Of a DNA stretch of 64,000 nt, positions 45,626 through 55,033 are shown one piece after another (positions within the stretch are counted from its first letter, which is position 1; every line of letters starts with the position of its first letter). The notes beneath the pieces were generated by a model. The model ran no database searches, was not told where the DNA came from, and was given only the letters and a program-made list of their open reading frames with translations. Origin of the DNA: Profundicola chukchiensis (lineage in GTDB: Bacteria; Bacteroidota; Bacteroidia; Flavobacteriales; Weeksellaceae); NCBI RefSeq assembly GCF_029664245.1, contig NZ_JANAIE010000009.1:33543-97542 (forward strand). Direction: 5' to 3'. The position numbers and the translations under genes were made by a program.

Positions 45626-46862
45626 ATTGCTTAATTTTTCTATACAAGGTTCTTTCAGAAATTCCTAAATCCTTAGCAGCATCTTTTCTTCTTCCATTAT
45701 GCTTTTCGAGAGCTTTCTCTATCAATTCCATTTCGTTGTCTTGTAGAGATAGTGACTCGTTCTCGTCAATATCCTCATATTCATAATCTTCGATGTCAGA
45801 ATACTGTGGAATAGGTTCGATGCTTTGCTCTTCGTAATGCAATAATGAATCAGAGGGCGGCATGTTATCCGTGCTAAAGATTCTTTTTACTAAGTCTCTA
45901 TTTTCCTCAACAACTTCGCTGGAATTCTTAGAAAGAAGTTCCATGGTCAGAGCTCTTAAATCATTTAAATCCTTCTTCATATCGAATAAGAATTTATAAA
46001 GAATTTCTCTCTCTGTATTAAACTCTGCAGATGAAACTCCATCTGGAGAGGCTTGATTTTTAACTGCAATAATGCTGTGAGTTGGTAAAAACTTAAGAAT
46101 CTCGTGATGATCTACTTCGGTATCGGTTTCAACCACCGAAATTTCTTCTGTGAAATTCCTTAGCTGTCTTATGTTTCCTGGCCAAGCATAGTTTTCTAAG
46201 ACTCTTTGTGCTTCAGGCGTAAGTCTAACAACTGGGCGATGATATTTTTCGGCAAAATCTACCGCAAATTTTCTATACAATAATGCAATATCTTCTTTTC
46301 TTTTACGAAGTGGGGGCAAGGTGATTTCAACCGTGTTTAAGCGATAATATAAATCTTCTCTAAACTTCCCTTTCCCAACAGCATCTAAGACATTTACATT
46401 GGTTGCTGCAACAATACGAACATCTGTTTTTTGGACTTCAGATGAACCTACTTTCATAAATTCACCCGTCTCTAATACGCGCAATAATCGCACTTGTGTA
46501 TGTAGTGGAAGTTCACCAACTTCATCTAAGAAAATGGTTCCGCCATCAGCCACCTCAAAGTAACCTTTTCTGGTGGTAGAAGCTCCTGTAAAAGCTCCTT
46601 TTTCATGTCCGAAAAGTTCTGAATCGATTGTGCCTTCTGGTATAGCACCACAGTTTACTGCAATGTAATTATTGTGTTTTCTTTGACTTAAGGAATGAAT
46701 AATTTTTGGAATGGCTTCTTTACCCACACCACTTTCGCCGGTCACCAAAACAGAAATGTCTGTTGGTCCGACTTGAATAGCGCGTTCAATCGCTCTATTG
46801 AGCCCAGGGTCTGAGCCAATGATACCAAATCGCTGTTTAATACTTTGTAAAGCGTCTGCCAT
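45615..46862 (-). CDS. Sigma-54 interacting transcriptional activator (AAA+ with Fis helix-turn-helix)
   Basis: 415 residues without a receiver or sensor domain. The AAA+ domain begins almost at once: Walker A GESGVGKE (42-49), the sigma-54 contact loop GAFTGA (89-94) intact, and Walker B TIFLDEVGELP. The C-terminal Fis-type helix-turn-helix is KDAAKDLGISERTLYRKIKQ (near 390-410). A Ser/Glu-rich region links the two. Without a sensing domain, control must come from expression or a partner. It is coupled to lptE downstream and preceded by two lipoproteins and miaB on the same strand. Sigma-54-like sites occur elsewhere in the window. Confidence 0.93.
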   Translation of the reverse strand: MADALQSIKQRFGIIGSDPGLNRAIERAIQVGPTDISVLVTGESGVGKEAIPKIIHSLSQRKHNNYIAVNCGAIPEGTIDSELFGHEKGAFTGASTTRKGYFEVADGGTIFLDEVGELPLHTQVRLLRVLETGEFMKVGSSEVQKTDVRIVAATNVNVLDAVGKGKFREDLYYRLNTVEITLPPLRKRKEDIALLYRKFAVDFAEKYHRPVVRLTPEAQRVLENYAWPGNIRQLRNFTEEISVVETDTEVDHHEILKFLPTHSIIAVKNQASPDGVSSAEFNTEREILYKFLFDMKKDLNDLRALTMELLSKNSSEVVEENRDLVKRIFSTDNMPPSDSLLHYEEQSIEPIPQYSDIEDYEYEDIDENESLSLQDNEMELIEKALEKHNGRRKDAAKDLGISERTLYRKIKQYEL

Positions 46863-46880
46863 TTATTTTTCTAAAACTTA

Positions 46881-47990
46881 TTATTCGTAATATGAAATTT
46901 CTGAGGTAGTAGACATTTCCATTTCTACACCATTAGAAAACTCTTCTTGCGTGTTGGCTATGGATTCATCTATTTCTTCTTGTGAAAACCCCATTTGTTC
47001 CATCATTTCGGTCATAGATTCAATTATACCATCTAAAATTCCACCAAGTGAGAATTGAAATGTTCCTTCACCTGTAGAAGCGATAGGATAGTTTTCATCA
47101 TCATATGAAATGCTTGTTGAAAACAATCTCTCATTACCCGAAGTGGCACTTAATAGATTATTGTTTCCTTCGCTTAGCATCATTCTAAAAGAAGATTCTA
47201 TGCTATTGATGTTTTGATTTCCTTCGTGTATATTAAGATTAAAATTGCTTGTAATAAGTCTAGCAATCTCTGCATAGGTTTGTTGAAGTGGAGTTTCATA
47301 TGCCAAATGCATGGGATTGATGTTAGCATCATAGGTGTAATTGTAGGTTTTGCTACCAGTAGGCGAATTAATAACCAATTGTGTAATATTCGCATTACTC
47401 CTCGAGATATCTATATTATAAACACTATTATCCTCTGTATTAGTAATCTCCACAGCAGAAATATATCCATTCTCTAAAGTAAATACTGTATTTGTAGGAA
47501 CATTAAACGGACTTAAAGCTGAAGTTATTAGATTAATCTCATTTTCAGTAGCTGTGATTTCACCTGAACCAAATGGACTATTATCATTAAATGAATTGAA
47601 TCCGATTAATTGATCTTCATTGTAGGAAAATACCACTCTATCCGATGAATTTTGCATTTGAATAAACTTACGTCCCTCCCAAGTTTCAGTAGAAGTAACA
47701 GGTATAGTTTGTCCCTCACCTGAACCATTATAAGTTGAAATCGTACTTGTTTCTCTACTATAAGAATCGGTGGCAAAAGTAGTGGTAGAAACACTTTGGA
47801 TATCCATTGGCATTTCTGTAGCCATTTCAAAAGAACCATCCATGGTAATAACTACTTGCTTAACTTTCTTGGTCCCATCTGGATTTGTAATGACAATATT
47901 TCCTGGTTCAGATGGCAAGCCATCATCGTTATATTCTGTACAAGAAAAAGTGAAGAATGAAAGTAAACTGAAGATTAAAATTCTTTTCAT
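46881..47990 (-). CDS. Lipoprotein with YD-type strands, unknown function
   Basis: 369 residues with signal MKRILIFSLLSFFTFSC (lipobox FTFSC). A repeated beta-strand style follows, with TNTVFTLENGYISAVEITNT, SKTYNYTYDANINPMHLAYE and SFRMMLSEGNNNLLSATSGN. It ends with an acidic, Met-rich segment (MTEMMEQMGFSQEEIDESI). The central Y-T-Y-D-x-x-x-NPM pattern is shared with the next lipoprotein (Y-T-Y-D-N-K-V-NPL), so the pair are diverged paralogues. No function is known. It lies 18 bases before the sigma-54 regulator. Confidence 0.7.
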   Translation of the reverse strand: MKRILIFSLLSFFTFSCTEYNDDGLPSEPGNIVITNPDGTKKVKQVVITMDGSFEMATEMPMDIQSVSTTTFATDSYSRETSTISTYNGSGEGQTIPVTSTETWEGRKFIQMQNSSDRVVFSYNEDQLIGFNSFNDNSPFGSGEITATENEINLITSALSPFNVPTNTVFTLENGYISAVEITNTEDNSVYNIDISRSNANITQLVINSPTGSKTYNYTYDANINPMHLAYETPLQQTYAEIARLITSNFNLNIHEGNQNINSIESSFRMMLSEGNNNLLSATSGNERLFSTSISYDDENYPIASTGEGTFQFSLGGILDGIIESMTEMMEQMGFSQEEIDESIANTQEEFSNGVEMEMSTTSEISYYE

Positions 47991-47999
47991 GAAGTTTTT

Positions 48000-48911
48000 T
48001 TAATAGTAAGTAAAAGTTATTGTGCTTGGTTCTGTCTCTCCTTCAATACTTGCAGTTGCAGTAGTAGGTAAGTTGTTCTCATTATAAGTGTACTCGTATT
48101 CTATGGTAGCATTATGTTCTGCATTTTCAATGACCATTGAAGTAATATTGTTAGCGCTTCTAAGCATGGCGAAATTATCTAAATTGAATTTCATACTAGT
48201 AGCATCCATTTCAAAAGCATTATGTAATACTAAAGCGTTAAAAGCATCGATCGTTTGTGAGAATAAAGGATTGACTTTGTTGTCGTAAGTGTATGTATAT
48301 GAATTAACTGTAGCACCATTTACGATAACTTCATTAGAGCTAATTAAATTCGCATTCATATTAAACATCACTTGAACTTGATCTCCAGATGTGGCGTCTG
48401 TCACTTCCATTGAATTAATATAGCCGTAAGTGTCTTTAGTGAAGTTAAATGTATTTTCTTCCACACCATCTACAATTCTTGTTGCTGTAATGCTTGCTGC
48501 ATCATGCTCAATAAGCAGTTTTGTTTCTGGTGTTGTTCCAGCATTAATTTCTACTAATTCTCCTGAATCGTTATAAGTAAAATCAGAAGATGCAGAGAAT
48601 GTTCCTTGGGGTGTAGTGCTGATTTGTGAAATCAAAGCGTCTATCCAAGTAACACTAAAACCGTTCATAGTGCTTTGTCCATTAATAATATTAGACAAAC
48701 TTGCTTGGGATAAATCACCATCTGAATTATAATTAAACTGATAGCTACTAAACGGAGATTGATAATCATAAGTTTGTAAAAGTGAAGTTGGGGTAGGGTT
48801 TTCGTCACCTACATTTCCACCTCCAACGTTCTCTCCTGGAATAATTAATTCAGATTCAACACAACCAAAGAATACCAAAATCATTGGAAGTAAGATGCTT
48901 ATTTTTTTCAT
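48000..48911 (-). CDS. Lipoprotein with YD-type strands, paralogue of the following gene
   Basis: 303 residues with signal MKKISILLPMILVFFGC and a Gly-rich linker (GENVGGGNVGDENPTPTSLL). Beta-strand pairs run through the protein (YDYQSPFSSYQFNYNSDGDL, SDFTYNDSGELVEINAG, YTYTYDNKVNPLFSQTIDAF). The arrangement resembles YD-repeat-like lipoproteins of Bacteroidota. It starts 75 bases after the end of miaB and ends 9 bases before its paralogue on the same strand. Confidence 0.7.
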   Translation of the reverse strand: MKKISILLPMILVFFGCVESELIIPGENVGGGNVGDENPTPTSLLQTYDYQSPFSSYQFNYNSDGDLSQASLSNIINGQSTMNGFSVTWIDALISQISTTPQGTFSASSDFTYNDSGELVEINAGTTPETKLLIEHDAASITATRIVDGVEENTFNFTKDTYGYINSMEVTDATSGDQVQVMFNMNANLISSNEVIVNGATVNSYTYTYDNKVNPLFSQTIDAFNALVLHNAFEMDATSMKFNLDNFAMLRSANNITSMVIENAEHNATIEYEYTYNENNLPTTATASIEGETEPSTITFTYY

Positions 48912-48986
48912 AAAGGAATTATTTGCTTTTAATAATAACGCAATAAAGCTATTTTTCTTTTAATTCAGAATGTTTTTAACTATTTC

Positions 48987-50426
48987 TTAGACTTTTTCAC
49001 CTAATAAAGTAGCTGTGGTACAAGAGTCTACTCTTACCATTACAAAATCACCTACTTTTTCATTGCCCGTTTTTGGGAATACAACAACTGCATTTTGAGT
49101 GTTTCTTCCCATCCACTCTTGGTCATCTCTCTTCGAGTTTCCTTCGATTAATACTTCGTGTACTTTTCCAACATAAGAATTCATTCTTTCTGCAGAATGC
49201 TGTTGTTGAAGATTAATGATTTCTGTTAATCTTCGTTTCTTTACATCATCTGGAACATTGTCGTCCATCTTCTTGTGTGCAGGTGTACCAGGGCGATCTG
49301 AATAGGCAAACATATATCCGAAATCATATTTCACATACTCCATTAATGATAAAGTATCTTGATGTTCTTCTTCGGTTTCGTCGCAGAAACCTGCAATCAT
49401 ATCGTGCGATAGCGCACATGTAGGCAAGATTGTTTTAATATCGTCGATAAGAGCAATATATTCTTCTCTTGTGTGCTGACGATTCATTCTTTTTAAAACT
49501 TCTGTGTTTCCAGATTGAACCGGCAAGTGAATATATTTACAAATATTTTCGTGCTTCGCCATTACGTGTAGCACATCTCGTCCCATATCTTGTGGATTAG
49601 AAGTAGAGAATCGGATTCTCATCCCTGGAACGGCTGTAGCCACCATGTCTAGTAGCATTGCAAAATCAACAGCGGTTGCTTTTTGCATTTCGGTAGCTTT
49701 TTTAAAGTCTTTTTTAAGACCACCACCATACCAAAGATAACTATCTACGTTTTGACCTAAAAGAGTAATCTCTTTGTATCCATTCTCCCATAATTCTTTA
49801 CATTCATTCAAGATAGAATGCGGGTCACGGCTACGTTCGCGGCCTCTTGTAAAGGGCACAACACAAAACGTACACATGTTATCGCAACCTCTTGTGATAG
49901 ATACAAACGCTGTAACACCATTTCCACCCAAACGAACTGGGCTTAAGTTGGCATATGTTTCATCTTTAGAAAGAATTACATTCACAGCCGAACGACCGTC
50001 ATCTGTTTGTTTTAATAAATTGGGTAAATCTCGATAAGCATCGGGGCCAACAACTAAATCTACAAGGTGTTCCTCCTCAAGAAATTTATCTTTTAATCTT
50101 TCAGCCATACAGCCTAAAACACCGATAGTAAGCGAAGGATTTTTTTGTTTAACTTGATTAAACTGACTTAGTCTTTTACGAACCGTTTGCTCCGCTTTTT
50201 CACGGATTGAGCAGGTATTCAATAAAATTAAATCTGCTTCCTCAAAATTTTGAGTTGTTGCATAACCTTCTTTATCTAAGATAGATGCGACTATTTCTGA
50301 GTCCGAAAAGTTCATTTGGCAACCATAACTTTCTAAGAACAACTTCTTATTGTGTTTCTTTTCTGTGGTTATGTTTAAAGCCTCTCCTTGACGCTTTTCG
50401 TCTATGATTTTTTCTGTTGTTTGCAT
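48987..50426 (-). CDS. miaB: tRNA-2-methylthio-N6-dimethylallyladenosine synthase MiaB
   Basis: 479 residues: a radical SAM methylthiotransferase that adds a methylthio group to i6A37 of tRNAs. The N-terminal cluster domain contains ESYGCQMNFSDSE, LLNTCSIREKAE and GVLGCMAERLKD. The radical SAM motif is RGCDNMCTFCVVPFTRG (CxxxCxxC). A TRAM domain ends the protein (YVGKVHEVLIEGNSKR onward). An upstream TTG would add 13 residues but overlaps a perfect -7 box, so the ATG at 50426 is chosen. It is the head of the lipoprotein/sigma-54/lptE/secG gene string. Confidence 0.95.
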   Translation of the reverse strand: MQTTEKIIDEKRQGEALNITTEKKHNKKLFLESYGCQMNFSDSEIVASILDKEGYATTQNFEEADLILLNTCSIREKAEQTVRKRLSQFNQVKQKNPSLTIGVLGCMAERLKDKFLEEEHLVDLVVGPDAYRDLPNLLKQTDDGRSAVNVILSKDETYANLSPVRLGGNGVTAFVSITRGCDNMCTFCVVPFTRGRERSRDPHSILNECKELWENGYKEITLLGQNVDSYLWYGGGLKKDFKKATEMQKATAVDFAMLLDMVATAVPGMRIRFSTSNPQDMGRDVLHVMAKHENICKYIHLPVQSGNTEVLKRMNRQHTREEYIALIDDIKTILPTCALSHDMIAGFCDETEEEHQDTLSLMEYVKYDFGYMFAYSDRPGTPAHKKMDDNVPDDVKKRRLTEIINLQQQHSAERMNSYVGKVHEVLIEGNSKRDDQEWMGRNTQNAVVVFPKTGNEKVGDFVMVRVDSCTTATLLGEKV

Positions 50427-50454
50427 GGGAATACTGATAAGAATCAATAAAGGC

Positions 50455-50462
50455 CAAATATA
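50455..50462 (-). promoter_or_regulatory. -7 element of the miaB promoter
   Basis: TATATTTG on the minus strand is a full match to TAnnTTTG, 28 bases before the chosen miaB ATG. It rules out the longer TTG reading. Confidence 0.5.
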
Positions 50463-50585
50463 CAAAAATCTGTCAGGTTGGCAGTGTTTGAATCTTAGTA
50501 TTTAGTTATTGAAATGTTAATGAAGTTATTAGGTATCAAAACAATTTTGCATAATTATTTGCTAATTTAAGTTTTGAGCAAAAAA

Positions 50586-50611
50586 AAAGCCACCTCATTT
50601 GAGGTGGCTTT
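50586..50611 (-). terminator. Terminator of giant T9SS protein 1
   Basis: The arms AAAGCCACCTC and GAGGTGGCTTT surround an ATTT loop. The hairpin sequence is nearly the same as those after the next two giant genes. Confidence 0.88.
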
Positions 50612-50637
50612 GTAATTATAGTTTAATGAAATACTTA

Positions 50638-53600
50638 TTATTTCTTAATGAATTTTCTAAGCATTGCATTTCCTTCCATATCAATCATTCTGATGAAATA
50701 TAATCCTGAGCTTAAATTTCTAGTATCAACAACATTGTTAGTCGTTTTAACTTGAACGAATTTACCTGCAGCATTATAAACATGAACTTCTTTTAATTCG
50801 ATACCACTAATGTTTAACTCGCTAGAAGTTGGATTAGGGTAAAGTTTAACAGCGTTTCTGTTATCAACATCAGCTACGCCTAAAGTACCATCATAAGCAG
50901 AAACTAAGAATGTACCTTGAACGTTATTTCCGTAAGACCAAACTGCAATGTAAAGGGTTTCTCCTGGTGTTAAATCTGTTAAAATAACTTGAGAGAATAA
51001 TCCATTTCCACCACCGTCGTCATTACAAGATAAGAAGTTTAAGGCATCACAAGATCCATTGTAAACAGCAATTACTGAATCATTGAAATCATCATATCCA
51101 GAATCTTGAGTTTGAATAGTGATGTTTCCTGATGCAGGAACTACTGCAGTAAACCATACCTCGCCACCGTTATAAGCACAAGTTGGAGTAGGCATGCCAG
51201 CAAAAGCAGTTGCACCAACATTATTTGCTAAAATTGAATTGTCTCCAAATTGGTTACCTACAGTTAATTCTGTAGCATCCATACAATCATCGTTAGATGC
51301 AGGACAAGTAAATACAACAGAAGTAGATTCGTAGCAATTTTCATCATCTGTTACAAAGTTAAATGTAACTGATTCTGATTCAGTATATGGTCCAAATGTT
51401 ACTACACCTGGAGCTGAAATTGTTTGTTCAGCAGAACCTTGGTCATCGCTGATGGTAACAAATTCGCTTGTTCCTAAAGAAGTAATATCTAAAGCAACAG
51501 AATATTCGCCAGTTTCGCATTGATCAATAGTTGAGCTAGTGAAATCAATTCCTGTACAAGTGTTCTCAGAAATAGTTAATGTATAATCTGTAGATTGAGG
51601 CGAAGCATAGGTAGAAATTAAAATATAATAAGTCTGACCTGCCATAACTACTAATTCTTCAATCTCGATTACAGCACTTGAGAATGAGTTTACACCACCT
51701 GCAATACAGTTAGTTCCAATGTCTTCGCAGCTTTCGTAAACGAAAACTCCAGCGTAGTTATTTGTTGGATCCAAAGTAATATTGATCGCAGTATCTTCAG
51801 TTGGAGTATAAGAGTAAACTACATCATCTCCATTTAAGTATGAACTAGTAGAACTACAGTTTTGACCTGGTGAACCATTGTATTCATCTGTATAGTTGCT
51901 AGTACTATCTTCAGTAACATATGGTAAAGAATCAACGATTAGAGGATTCTCACAGTTGTCTCCTGCATTTGGACATCTATATGTAATACTTTGTGTAGCA
52001 TTACAGTTTTCATCTTCAGCTACTAAATTAAATGTAACTTCAGTTAATGATTCATAAGGTCCAAAAGTATATACACCTGCTTCTGTAGCTGTTTGAGCTT
52101 CACTTCCTTGATCATCTGTAATTTCAAATGATGGATTGCTTCCTAAATCTGTTATTTCAACATCTACAAAGAACTCATTTGTTTCACATGCTCCATTAGC
52201 CGTTAAGCTATACTCAGCAGCAACACAAGAATTTTCTGTGATTTCTAAAGTATAAGAATAAGACTGTGGAGAAGGGTATGATGAAATAACAATGTAGTAA
52301 GTTTGACCTGCAGTTACTGCAAAGTCTTCAATTAAAACACCTCCTGTTCCTGCTCTAACACCACCTGTTGCACACTCAACACCAATAGCCTCGCAGCTAG
52401 TATAAATGAACATTCCTGTCCAGTTAGCTGATGTTGTCATATCTAAGTTGATAGAAGAATCTGAAGTAGCAGTATATGCATAAACAACATCATCACCATT
52501 CAAGTATGCAGAAGTTGTAGAGCACCCAGTTTCTCCTGGCGAACCATTATAGTCATCTAAATAGTTAGCTGTGTTATCTTCAGTAAGATAAGGTAAGTTT
52601 TCAACCAAAATTGGATTGTCACATGTATCACCCATACCTGGACATCTATAAGTAATTGATCCAGATTCGCTACAGTTAGCGTCGTTTGCGGTTAAGTCAA
52701 ACATAACCATCGTTTCTGAAGCATAAGGCCCGAAAGTATAAGTTCCAGTTTCTGAAGCAGTTTGTGCTTCGCTTCCTTGGTTGTCCGTGATTACATATTC
52801 TGTTAAATCACCTAAATCAGTGATTTCTACTTCTACAAAGAATTCGTTTGTATCACATGCTCCAACAGGATTCAATTCGAAAGCCCCTGCGGAACAAGTA
52901 TTCTTCGAAATAGTTAAATCATAACCAGTTGACTGTGGTGTAGCCCATGTAGAAATAACTAAATAGTAAGTTTCTCCTGCTGGAATAATTAATTCCTCAA
53001 TTATTAGTTCATCTATTCCACTGCTATATCTATCAGATGCTAAACAGTTTACACCAATATCTTCACAGCTTGCATAGACGAACATTCCAGCCCAAGTAGC
53101 TGTTGGGATCATACTAATTTTAAGAGATGTTTCCTCATTCTCATCTGCAGATAATGCATAGACTACATCGTCTCCATTTAAGTAGTTAGATGTAGTTCCA
53201 CAACCACCTGGTTGACCATCGTAATCATCTCCATAATTGCTAGTATTATCTGTTGTAGTATATGGATATGAAGCTACGTTAATTGGGTGAGCACAGTCAG
53301 TTCCAGGAAGAACAGCTCCTGCCTCTAAAGTTGTAAAGCTAACAGGTCCAACCCATTCGCTTAAACCAGGATTACAGTTTCCTCTTACATAAACATCATA
53401 TGTAGTTTCAGGATTTAATCCAGTAATGGTGTAGTTGGTTGAAGTTAAGCTTGTTGCATTTGCGCTAGCGCTAGGAGTGAATCCTGTTTCGCCCCAAGTA
53501 AGTTCGAAAGAATCATTATCTCCACCACCTTGCCATAAAACATCTGTTGTTAAATCAGAAGTTGATTGAACAGATAAGTTAGATGGAGCAGAGCATGGGA

Positions 53601-54777
53601 TTTCGTTAGATAAAACTTCTAATTCAAACGTACCTTCTTCTAAATCTGCATTTGAACTATATGAACCTACATTTAAATAATAGGTCATTCCAGCTTGTCC
53701 AATGAAATTGATGGTTTCCATGGAATTTGAAGCTGCATTGTCAGCGAATTGCACACATGATAACGTATCACAACTCCCTGAATATAATACAATTGCAGAG
53801 TCCCAGTTATTTGATGTTACATTAATAGTGAATTCAGCACTTTGACCTTCAATCACATACCAAACACCATCATTTGCACCATCTGGTCCACAATAAACAA
53901 AGTCTTCTTGTGTAGCACCTGTTGCATCCTCTGAGCTAGTGAATGGGAAGCTATTGATTGCAGTAGCCGTAGCGCAATTATCATTAGATGGAGCACAGGT
54001 ATAGCTTGTAGATATTACTGTATTACAAGTTGTGTTATCTACATCACTTAAAGTAAATGCTACATCAGTGCCGCTAGCATAAGGTCCAAACTCAATAACA
54101 CCTGTAGTGCTTGTTGTTTGAGTGTTACCTTGGTTATCTGATACAATTACGTTAGCAGCTGTTCCTAAAGAAGTTAAATCAACACTTACACTAAAAGAGT
54201 TAATGTCACAAGCTCCGGTAGTAGAAAGACTTGCAGTAGGGGCAGTACATGGAGTTCCTATGTACATGTTATCCACATAAAATTGGTGATCAAATTCTCC
54301 TCTATAAACAAAAGCAACGTAAATGCTTTGTCCGACATAGGCATCTAAAGCCAATTCAACTTGTTCCCATGAGTTTTCTGCAAAACCAGCTCCCGCTTCC
54401 CAAACTTCAACGAAATCGGTAGGGTTCGCAATAGGGTCTCCTGAAGCATTAGAGATTGCGATACCTGAATAATTGTAATAACTATTCGAAAAACTCTGTC
54501 TTACATAGACAGAGAATTCATCTCCAGATTGTACGGTATATGCTGGAGAAACCATATAAGCAGTGGATTCATTATCCACAAATTCATCTAAGTGAGCATA
54601 ACTCGAATTTCCACTTTGTTTATGCTCAGTGTTAATTCCGAAGCCAGGATCTGATGGATCGGTTTGATATAAGGACCACCCGCGAGTCGTTATATCAGAT
54701 TCAAAGTTTTCTGATAATTGTCCGAATGTCAGGGAACTACAAAGTAGTGCTAACATCCAGAAGTAAAAGTTCTTCAT
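50638..54777 (-). CDS. Giant T9SS surface protein 1 with alternating repeat domains
   Basis: 1379 residues. Signal peptide MKNFYFWMLALLCSSLTFGQ; choice-of-anchor J-like domain (to about 175); an Ig-like B domain; a PPC-type domain (ending near 390); an fn3 domain (PCSAPSNLSVQSTSDLTTDV, to about 485); then three A-B units. A (about 131 residues) is marked by PYTTTDNTSNYGDDY, YLNGDDVVYA and TYYLVISTW. B (about 93) is marked by GACDTNEFFVEVEITDLG and TFGPYAS. A PPC-type domain (NDDCMDATELTVG) and the T9SS sorting domain (VKLYPNPTSSELNISG to LRKFIKK) finish it. It should be exported by the Gld system and face the outside, probably as an adhesin or matrix protein. No enzyme motif was seen. Confidence 0.88.
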   Translation of the reverse strand: MKNFYFWMLALLCSSLTFGQLSENFESDITTRGWSLYQTDPSDPGFGINTEHKQSGNSSYAHLDEFVDNESTAYMVSPAYTVQSGDEFSVYVRQSFSNSYYNYSGIAISNASGDPIANPTDFVEVWEAGAGFAENSWEQVELALDAYVGQSIYVAFVYRGEFDHQFYVDNMYIGTPCTAPTASLSTTGACDINSFSVSVDLTSLGTAANVIVSDNQGNTQTTSTTGVIEFGPYASGTDVAFTLSDVDNTTCNTVISTSYTCAPSNDNCATATAINSFPFTSSEDATGATQEDFVYCGPDGANDGVWYVIEGQSAEFTINVTSNNWDSAIVLYSGSCDTLSCVQFADNAASNSMETINFIGQAGMTYYLNVGSYSSNADLEEGTFELEVLSNEIPCSAPSNLSVQSTSDLTTDVLWQGGGDNDSFELTWGETGFTPSASANATSLTSTNYTITGLNPETTYDVYVRGNCNPGLSEWVGPVSFTTLEAGAVLPGTDCAHPINVASYPYTTTDNTSNYGDDYDGQPGGCGTTSNYLNGDDVVYALSADENEETSLKISMIPTATWAGMFVYASCEDIGVNCLASDRYSSGIDELIIEELIIPAGETYYLVISTWATPQSTGYDLTISKNTCSAGAFELNPVGACDTNEFFVEVEITDLGDLTEYVITDNQGSEAQTASETGTYTFGPYASETMVMFDLTANDANCSESGSITYRCPGMGDTCDNPILVENLPYLTEDNTANYLDDYNGSPGETGCSTTSAYLNGDDVVYAYTATSDSSINLDMTTSANWTGMFIYTSCEAIGVECATGGVRAGTGGVLIEDFAVTAGQTYYIVISSYPSPQSYSYTLEITENSCVAAEYSLTANGACETNEFFVDVEITDLGSNPSFEITDDQGSEAQTATEAGVYTFGPYESLTEVTFNLVAEDENCNATQSITYRCPNAGDNCENPLIVDSLPYVTEDSTSNYTDEYNGSPGQNCSSTSSYLNGDDVVYSYTPTEDTAINITLDPTNNYAGVFVYESCEDIGTNCIAGGVNSFSSAVIEIEELVVMAGQTYYILISTYASPQSTDYTLTISENTCTGIDFTSSTIDQCETGEYSVALDITSLGTSEFVTISDDQGSAEQTISAPGVVTFGPYTESESVTFNFVTDDENCYESTSVVFTCPASNDDCMDATELTVGNQFGDNSILANNVGATAFAGMPTPTCAYNGGEVWFTAVVPASGNITIQTQDSGYDDFNDSVIAVYNGSCDALNFLSCNDDGGGNGLFSQVILTDLTPGETLYIAVWSYGNNVQGTFLVSAYDGTLGVADVDNRNAVKLYPNPTSSELNISGIELKEVHVYNAAGKFVQVKTTNNVVDTRNLSSGLYFIRMIDMEGNAMLRKFIKK
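51285..53300 (-). repeat. Three tandem A-B domain units in giant protein 1
   Basis: Each unit is about 224 residues (about 670 bp). The A half carries cysteines near its middle and ends TENTC or SKNTC; the B half has four cysteines, ending YRCP..GD.C. Boundaries are approximate. The units differ by many substitutions, so the array is old rather than freshly amplified. Confidence 0.7.
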
Positions 54778-54818
54778 AATATTATTTGATTTAAAGATTA
54801 TTTCGTAAAAGTAGCTAA

Positions 54819-54849
54819 CAAAATTAACGGAAATTATGGATTTTGCAAG
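54819..54849 (-). promoter_or_regulatory. Promoter of giant T9SS protein 1
   Basis: On the minus strand CTTG (54849-54846), exactly 19 bases, then TAATTTTG (54826-54819): full -7 match and three of four -33 positions. The ATG is 41 bases downstream. The flanking sequence GTTAG is shared with the next gene's promoter. Confidence 0.75.
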
Positions 54850-54981
54850 AGAATTAACAAAAACTTATTTTAAGTTTAGTTAAAAGTAAGTGTGATGCAT
54901 TGACATGAGATTTTAAGTTTATTTTTAGAATTAGATAGTGAATTCTTGAATTTATCTTGCGCCAATATTATAAGAACTAAA

Positions 54982-55007
54982 AAAGCCACCTCAATTGAGG
55001 TGGCTTT
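54982..55007 (-). terminator. Terminator of giant T9SS protein 2
   Basis: AAAGCCACCTCAA and TTGAGGTGGCTTT form a perfect 26-base palindrome followed by T-rich sequence on the minus strand. Confidence 0.88.
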
Positions 55008-55033
55008 GTATTTATAGTTTAAAGTAATACTTA

